The notes below the pieces were generated by a model. That model worked only from the letters and a program-made list of their open reading frames with translations, made no database searches and was not told the origin of the DNA. The position numbers and the translations under genes were made by a program. Positions 6,392-9,629 of a stretch of 9,629 nt of DNA are shown piece after piece. Within the stretch, counting starts at the first letter, position 1. Every line of letters begins with the position of its first letter. Origin of the DNA: Paracoccaceae bacterium (GTDB lineage Bacteria; Pseudomonadota; Alphaproteobacteria; Rhodobacterales; Rhodobacteraceae); the NCBI GenBank assembly GCA_015487255.1, contig WFQA01000084.1, positions 1 through 9,629 on the forward strand. The letters run 5' to 3'.

Positions 6392-7489
6392 CTAGGTGTT
6401 GAACAAAAAGTGCAACACATCGCCATCCTGCACCACATATGCCTTGCCCTCGGCGCGCATTTTGCCCGCCTCCCTGGCACCTTGCTCGCCATTGCAGGCG
6501 ATGAAATCGGCATAGGCGATGGTTTCGGCGCGGATGAAACCGCGCTCAAAATCACCGTGGATGACGCCGGCGGCCTGCGGGGCCAATGTGCCTTTGTGGA
6601 TGGTCCAGGCGCGGGCCTCTTTGGGACCAACGGTGAAATAGGTTTCCAACTGCAAAAGCCCGTAGCCAGCTTTGATCAGCCGGTCCAACCCGGCCTCTTT
6701 CAGCCCCATTTCCTCCAGAAACATGGCGGATTCCTCGTCCTGCAACTGGCTGATTTCTTCCTCGATCGCGGCCGAGATCACCACACTGGCCGCGCCCTCT
6801 GTGGCCGCCATTTTGGCAACCGCTTCGGAGTGCTTATTGCCAGAGGCGGCGTTTTCCTCCTCGACATTGCAGACATAAAGCACCGGTTTGGCGCTGAGAA
6901 GCTGCAGCATATTCCAGGCTTTTTGTTCATCCTCGGCCACTTCCACACTGCGGGCGGGCCGGTCGTTTTCAATCGCGTCTTTTGCGCGCAGCAGCAGGTC
7001 ATTTTGCGCCACCGCCTCTTTATCGCCGCCCTTTATTTTGCGGGCCAGGTTGCCGAGGCGCTTGTCGATGCTTTCAAGGTCGGCCAGCATCAGTTCGGTC
7101 TCGATCACCCCGGCATCGGATGCCGGGTCCACCCGGCCTTCAACATGGGTGATGTCATCATCCTCAAAGCAGCGCAACACATGGATGATCGCGTCACATT
7201 CGCGGATATTGGCCAGAAACTGGTTGCCCAGCCCCTCGCCCTTGCTGGCCCCCTTGACCAGCCCGGCAATATCAACAAACGCCATGCGTGCCGGGATGAT
7301 CTTGGCGGAATTAGCGATTTTGGCCAACCTGTCCAGCCGGGGGTCGGGCACGGAAACCTCGCCTATATTCGGCTCGATCGTGCAAAACGGAAAATTGGCC
7401 GCCTGGGCGCTGGCGGTGCGGGTCAGCGCGTTGAACAAGGTTGATTTGCCCACATTCGGCAAGCCGACAATACCAGTTTTAAAACCCAT
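6392..7489 (-). CDS. ychF: Redox-regulated ribosome-binding ATPase YchF
   Basis: YchF/OLA1 is a universally conserved Obg-family P-loop NTPase that prefers ATP, binds the ribosome and is linked to oxidative stress. The protein is 365 residues (363 in E. coli). G1 is GLPNVGKS (9-16), G3 is DIAG (73-76), and the GTP-selective NKxD is replaced by NVEE (208-211), which explains ATP preference. PFC at 34-36 carries a Cys36 equivalent to the redox-sensitive Cys35 of E. coli. His115 corresponds to the catalytic His114 of the hydrophobically substituted NTPase group. A coiled middle region (about 130-200) and a C-terminal TGS domain (about 282-363) follow. The ATG at 7489 is used instead of an upstream ATG at 7510 because AAGGG (7500-7496) lies 6 nt in front and family members begin MGFK. 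The gene stands alone here, without the usual neighbour pth. Confidence 0.97.
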   Translation of the reverse strand: MGFKTGIVGLPNVGKSTLFNALTRTASAQAANFPFCTIEPNIGEVSVPDPRLDRLAKIANSAKIIPARMAFVDIAGLVKGASKGEGLGNQFLANIRECDAIIHVLRCFEDDDITHVEGRVDPASDAGVIETELMLADLESIDKRLGNLARKIKGGDKEAVAQNDLLLRAKDAIENDRPARSVEVAEDEQKAWNMLQLLSAKPVLYVCNVEEENAASGNKHSEAVAKMAATEGAASVVISAAIEEEISQLQDEESAMFLEEMGLKEAGLDRLIKAGYGLLQLETYFTVGPKEARAWTIHKGTLAPQAAGVIHGDFERGFIRAETIAYADFIACNGEQGAREAGKMRAEGKAYVVQDGDVLHFLFNT

Positions 7490-7514
7490 TTTCTGCCCTT
7501 TCGTGGTCACTCGC

Positions 7515-7543
7515 CCTTCCCTGTAAAAGCCAAACAGGGAAGG
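7515..7543. repeat. 10-bp inverted repeat / hairpin upstream of ychF
   Basis: CCTTCCCTGT (7515-7524) pairs perfectly with ACAGGGAAGG (7534-7543) around a 9-nt loop, AAAAGCCAA. With one bulged C the stem can be lengthened by further C-G pairs on the outside. It lies 26 bp upstream of the ychF ATG, probably in its 5' leader or at its promoter. No T-run follows on either strand, so it is not a simple intrinsic terminator. A leader structure, an operator, or a terminator remnant of a lost upstream gene are all possible. Confidence 0.6.
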
Positions 7544-7716
7544 CGCAAGGCCGCGCGGGAGAAATTACGCTGCTGATGGCAGAGTTTGCCTTAAAAGCGC
7601 CGGAATTCCGGGGCAATCTGGCCCGCACGCGGCCATGGCCCGGCCTTGAGATCGTTTGTTGAATCATTTAGGGCTGGGTGGTAAGCAATCTGGCGGGCTT
7701 GGCCCGCAAGGCCCAT

Positions 7717-7721
7717 GGGGA
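7717..7721 (+). promoter_or_regulatory. Ribosome-binding site of the repeat-protein gene
   Basis: GGGGA with a 7-nt spacer (TAAACCG) precedes ATG at 7729-7731. It favours that start over the in-frame GTG at 7678, which would add 17 residues and has no clear Shine-Dalgarno. Confidence 0.5.
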
Positions 7722-7728
7722 TAAACCG

Positions 7729-8460
7729 ATGAAGAAAAAGCCGAAAACCGGCACCAAAGTGGATGTGGATGCGCTGATCAAGGCCGACAGGGCCGGCGCG
7801 CTTGACCTGCCGCTGTTTGACGAAAACTACTATAACCAGCAATTGCCGCAATTCGCCCAGCAAGAGGCCGGCGCGTTTGAGCATTTCATAACCGTGGGAG
7901 AAAAGCTCGGGTTGCGGCCGCACCCGGTTTTTGACCGGGGCTATGTGCTGGAGCAGGCGCTGGAGGCCGGCGCCGATACCGGCGAGGGGTTTTCGCCATT
8001 TGTCTTTCTGCTGGAAAACGATATCTCGCCCAACCGGCTGTTTTCGGTCGAGCTATACCGCGCCGCTCTGAAAGAGGCCGGGGTAAAGCCGCCCGGGGGG
8101 CAGGCGATGATCGTGCATTTTCTGGGCAGTTGGGCCAAGCACCGCGTGGCGTTTTCGCCTTATTTCGATGTGCATTTTTATGAGCTGAACAACCCGCATC
8201 TGGTCAATAGCGCCACCAATCCGCTGGATCACTATTTCCGGGTGCCGCGGACCGAGCGCTCGGATGCCAACCCGATGTTCCATGCCGGATATTACGCGCA
8301 AACCTACCAGCCCGGCGATGTCGACCCGCTGGTTGATTTTCTGCACAAGGGGTGCGGGCAGCTTAATCTGCCCAACCCCTACGCGGCGCAGGAGCTGCTC
8401 TCGGCTGCTTTTGTGACCCCGGAAAACCTGCTGCAATATATTGAAATCCGGGGCGAATAA
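7729..8460 (+). CDS. FD-x2-YY tandem-repeat protein of a glycan locus
   Basis: This 243-residue protein has no signal peptide and no membrane segment. After a Lys-rich start (MKKKPKTGTK) and a short acidic helix, residues 30-218 are five degenerate repeats. Each begins with an aromatic/Asp motif and ends with a P-x-(V/L/Y/M) turn: FDENYYNQQL, FDRGYVLEQA, FSVELYRAAL, FDVHFYELNN and FHAGYYAQTY. I recognise this repeat as one usually found fused to, or beside, glycosyltransferases and methyltransferases of bacterial polysaccharide loci (typical form FDxxYYLxxNPDV...G.NPLxHYL..G..EGR.P). Its molecular function is not known to me. Here it is free-standing and is followed without any gap by a glycosyltransferase-like gene (TAA then ATG), so the two products may act as a pair. 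A longer form from GTG 7678 cannot be excluded. Confidence 0.8.
   Translation: MKKKPKTGTKVDVDALIKADRAGALDLPLFDENYYNQQLPQFAQQEAGAFEHFITVGEKLGLRPHPVFDRGYVLEQALEAGADTGEGFSPFVFLLENDISPNRLFSVELYRAALKEAGVKPPGGQAMIVHFLGSWAKHRVAFSPYFDVHFYELNNPHLVNSATNPLDHYFRVPRTERSDANPMFHAGYYAQTYQPGDVDPLVDFLHKGCGQLNLPNPYAAQELLSAAFVTPENLLQYIEIRGE
7816..8382 (+). repeat. Five degenerate protein-level repeats of about 38 codons
   Basis: Units run 7816-7929, 7930-8040, 8041-8163, 8164-8277 and 8278-8382 (38, 37, 41, 38 and 35 codons). Conservation is at protein level only: F-D/S/H at position 1-2, aromatic at 5-6, a hydrophobic helix with F-E-H-F, M-I-V-H-F, L-D-H-Y-F or L-V-D-F-L near position 21-25, and a proline before the next unit. 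DNA identity is low, so this is an old duplication and not a slippage repeat. Confidence 0.65.
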
Positions 8461-9483
8461 ATGGCCAAGATTTGTGAGTTCAACACCACGCGCGATTGCC
8501 AGTTTGCCCAGGGTTTTGACGGGTTTGAGCGGGTGCTGCATATTTTCAATACCGACTGGCACGGGGTGCGCGCCGCCAGCGCCTATGCGCCGGGGCAAAA
8601 GCTGGCGATCTCGGAACGGGACGGGCTGGACGGCGAGGCCATTCGCCATGTGTTTGGCATTATCAGCAAATACCGGATCAACCGCGTGGTGTTTCAGGCC
8701 TATTCCCATGTGGCGGCCAACCTGTGCGAGAGCATCCACCGGCAATTTGGCCGCGAGGTGCAGATATATGTGATCACCCATGTGACCTCCACCCAGTTCG
8801 AAAACCACTTTGAAATGGAGATGCAGGCCCTGCTTTTGCAACAGCTCGGCAAGGGAATCATCAAGCGGCTCGGCTCGGTAAAGCCGCGCTTCAACGAGGT
8901 GATCCCGGCCTATTGGCCCAATACTATTTTGAACTTTTCACCAAAAATAGGCAAGCTTGCCGCACGGATGAGCACGGTGGAGGGCACCGCCTTTGTGCCG
9001 ATCGAAAACTCCTGGCGCAAAAATCTTTATACCAACATGCTGGCGGTACAGAATTGCGAGAAGATCGCCTCGGTTTTTGCGGTGAACTTCCCCACCGGGC
9101 TGGAAAAGATCCGCACCATGGATAAGCTGAGCCTGACCTCGTTCAAACGCGGGGTTGATCTGCTGGGCTTCATGGCCTCGATGGAAGTGCTGATGAACGT
9201 GACCCTGGCCGAGTGCCAGCCGATGACCCAGCTCGAGAGCTTTGCCGTGGGCACCCCTTGCCTGACAGCCCCGCTGCGCATGGTGGAATTCGAGGATGAC
9301 CCTTTGCTTGAGCTGGTCGAGGTCGAGGCGCTGGACAGCCCGTATTTCTTGACCGGGGCGCTGGATCGGGTGATCACGATCGGGCGGCAGCCGGATGGCG
9401 AATTGCAGGAAATGATAGCGGGGCATCTGGAGCGGCGCAACCTGCTGGCCGCACTCAGCTATGCCGAGTTCTTGTCGCTATGA
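8461..9483 (+). CDS. GT-B fold glycosyltransferase-like protein
   Basis: This 340-residue protein appears to have two Rossmann-like halves. The first (about 20-165) has alternating strands such as RVLHIFN, RVVFQAY and IYVITHVTST. The second (about 175-320) has FVPIENSW and, near the C-terminus, VLMNVTLAECQPMTQLESFA followed by VGTPCLTAPL. This contains an E-x7-E motif (Glu251 and Glu259) in the place where GT4-type retaining glycosyltransferases bind the donor nucleotide sugar, followed by the usual G-x-P turn (Gly264, Pro266). The typical N-terminal Gly-rich loop is not obvious, so it is a divergent member. Donor and acceptor are unknown. The ATG follows the preceding stop codon directly, with GGGG at 8450-8453 serving as ribosome-binding site inside the upstream gene. 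Its own stop overlaps the next start (ATGA). Confidence 0.7.
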   Translation: MAKICEFNTTRDCQFAQGFDGFERVLHIFNTDWHGVRAASAYAPGQKLAISERDGLDGEAIRHVFGIISKYRINRVVFQAYSHVAANLCESIHRQFGREVQIYVITHVTSTQFENHFEMEMQALLLQQLGKGIIKRLGSVKPRFNEVIPAYWPNTILNFSPKIGKLAARMSTVEGTAFVPIENSWRKNLYTNMLAVQNCEKIASVFAVNFPTGLEKIRTMDKLSLTSFKRGVDLLGFMASMEVLMNVTLAECQPMTQLESFAVGTPCLTAPLRMVEFEDDPLLELVEVEALDSPYFLTGALDRVITIGRQPDGELQEMIAGHLERRNLLAALSYAEFLSL

Positions 9484-9629
9484 TCAAGCTTTGCCTGCTC
9501 ACCAACGAGATGTATCCGTTCCTGCCCGGCGGGATCGGGCGGTTGATGTATAATTTCTGCATGCAAAATATGGCGAGCAAAACCCCGGTCGAGCTGCATT
9601 ACCTGTTGCCCGCCACCCCGAAGGGCGAG
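9480..9629 (+). CDS. Glycosyltransferase (GT4-like), N-terminal fragment, runs off the window
   Basis: The ATG at 9480-9482 overlaps the stop codon of the preceding gene (ATGA, 4-nt overlap), and the frame stays open for 50 codons to the last base. The start MIKLCLLTNEMYPFLPGGIG gives a first beta strand and then the P-F-x-x-GG-x-G loop that GT-B glycosyltransferases (GT4/GT5) use near the donor diphosphate. RLMYNF follows as the first helix and VELHYLLPAT as a second strand. The catalytic C-terminal half is outside, so family and sugar specificity cannot be named. It appears to be the third gene of the plus-strand glycan cassette and is probably translationally coupled. Confidence 0.75.
   Translation, partial: MIKLCLLTNEMYPFLPGGIGRLMYNFCMQNMASKTPVELHYLLPATPKGE

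Larger units (their letters stand above)
7490..7728. promoter_or_regulatory. Divergent spacer between ychF and the glycan cassette
   Basis: This 239-bp region has no supportable gene. It should hold the ychF promoter (minus) and the promoter of the repeat-protein gene (plus). A possible -35, TTGAGA, lies at 7646-7651, but the sequence 17 bp later (TAGGGC, 7669-7674) is a poor -10, so no promoter is called. A strong hairpin occupies 7515-7543. The middle part, about 7546-7640, shows no recognisable structure apart from a short GGAATTCC palindrome (7612-7619). Confidence 0.45.

Noticed and set aside
6396..6418. Inverted repeat GTGTTG/CAACAC with an A-rich loop, as a terminator after the aminotransferase gene
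   Set aside because: Only 6 bp of stem with an 11-nt loop, no T-run behind it, and it lies inside the conserved C-terminal codons of ychF.
6371..7444. A 357-codon open frame on the plus strand opposite ychF
   Set aside because: It lies antisense to a fully conserved ychF, has a low-complexity GC-driven composition and matches no family I recognise; it is the shadow of ychF codon usage.
7591..7923. A 110-codon minus-strand frame as a gene upstream of ychF, such as a diverged pth
   Set aside because: Its translation shows no Pth motifs and most of it is antisense to the repeat-protein gene.
8053..8841. A 262-codon minus-strand frame crossing the repeat-protein and glycosyltransferase genes
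   Set aside because: It spans the junction of two supported plus-strand genes and shows no recognisable domain; a typical antisense frame of GC-rich DNA.

Overview
The window is GC-rich (roughly 60% by eye), densely coding DNA, most likely from an alphaproteobacterium of the Rhodobacterales/Roseobacter type. The reasons are the protein sequence style, the short or overlapping gene junctions, and a dapA / soluble lytic transglycosylase neighbourhood that I recall from that order. The assignment is an inference; there is no rRNA or other direct taxonomic marker here.

Left part (1-2151). A 3' fragment of an endonuclease/exonuclease/phosphatase-fold protein (+) converges with a minus-strand pair: dapA (4-hydroxy-tetrahydrodipicolinate synthase) and, directly abutting it (TAA-ATG), a small P-loop kinase-like ATPase. 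The 147-bp stretch 2152-2298 is a divergent intergenic region holding the dapA ribosome-binding site, a small inverted repeat and a 12-bp perfect palindrome.

Middle part (2299-7489). On the plus strand follow a sulfotransferase-like gene starting at TTG, a secreted Slt-type lytic transglycosylase, and a class I aspartate (probably aspartate/prephenate) aminotransferase whose start lies inside the transglycosylase gene. The aminotransferase converges with ychF on the minus strand; only 2 nt separate the stop codons, as also at the other convergent junction (772/775). DapA, the transglycosylase and the aminotransferase all touch diaminopimelate/peptidoglycan or aspartate metabolism, so this block looks like a housekeeping cell-wall/amino-acid neighbourhood with one accessory insertion, the sulfotransferase-like gene.

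Right part (7490-9629). A 239-bp divergent spacer with a 10-bp hairpin separates ychF from a plus-strand cassette. This holds a protein made almost entirely of five degenerate ~38-residue FD-x2-YY-type repeats, a GT-B glycosyltransferase-like protein with an E-x7-E motif, and the first 50 codons of a second GT4-like glycosyltransferase that runs off the window. The three genes are tightly coupled (TAA-ATG, then an ATGA overlap) and look like the beginning of a surface-glycan locus. This cassette is the most unusual part of the window. No rRNA, tRNA, CRISPR array, insertion sequence or prophage gene was seen, and no gene-free stretch exceeds 300 bases.
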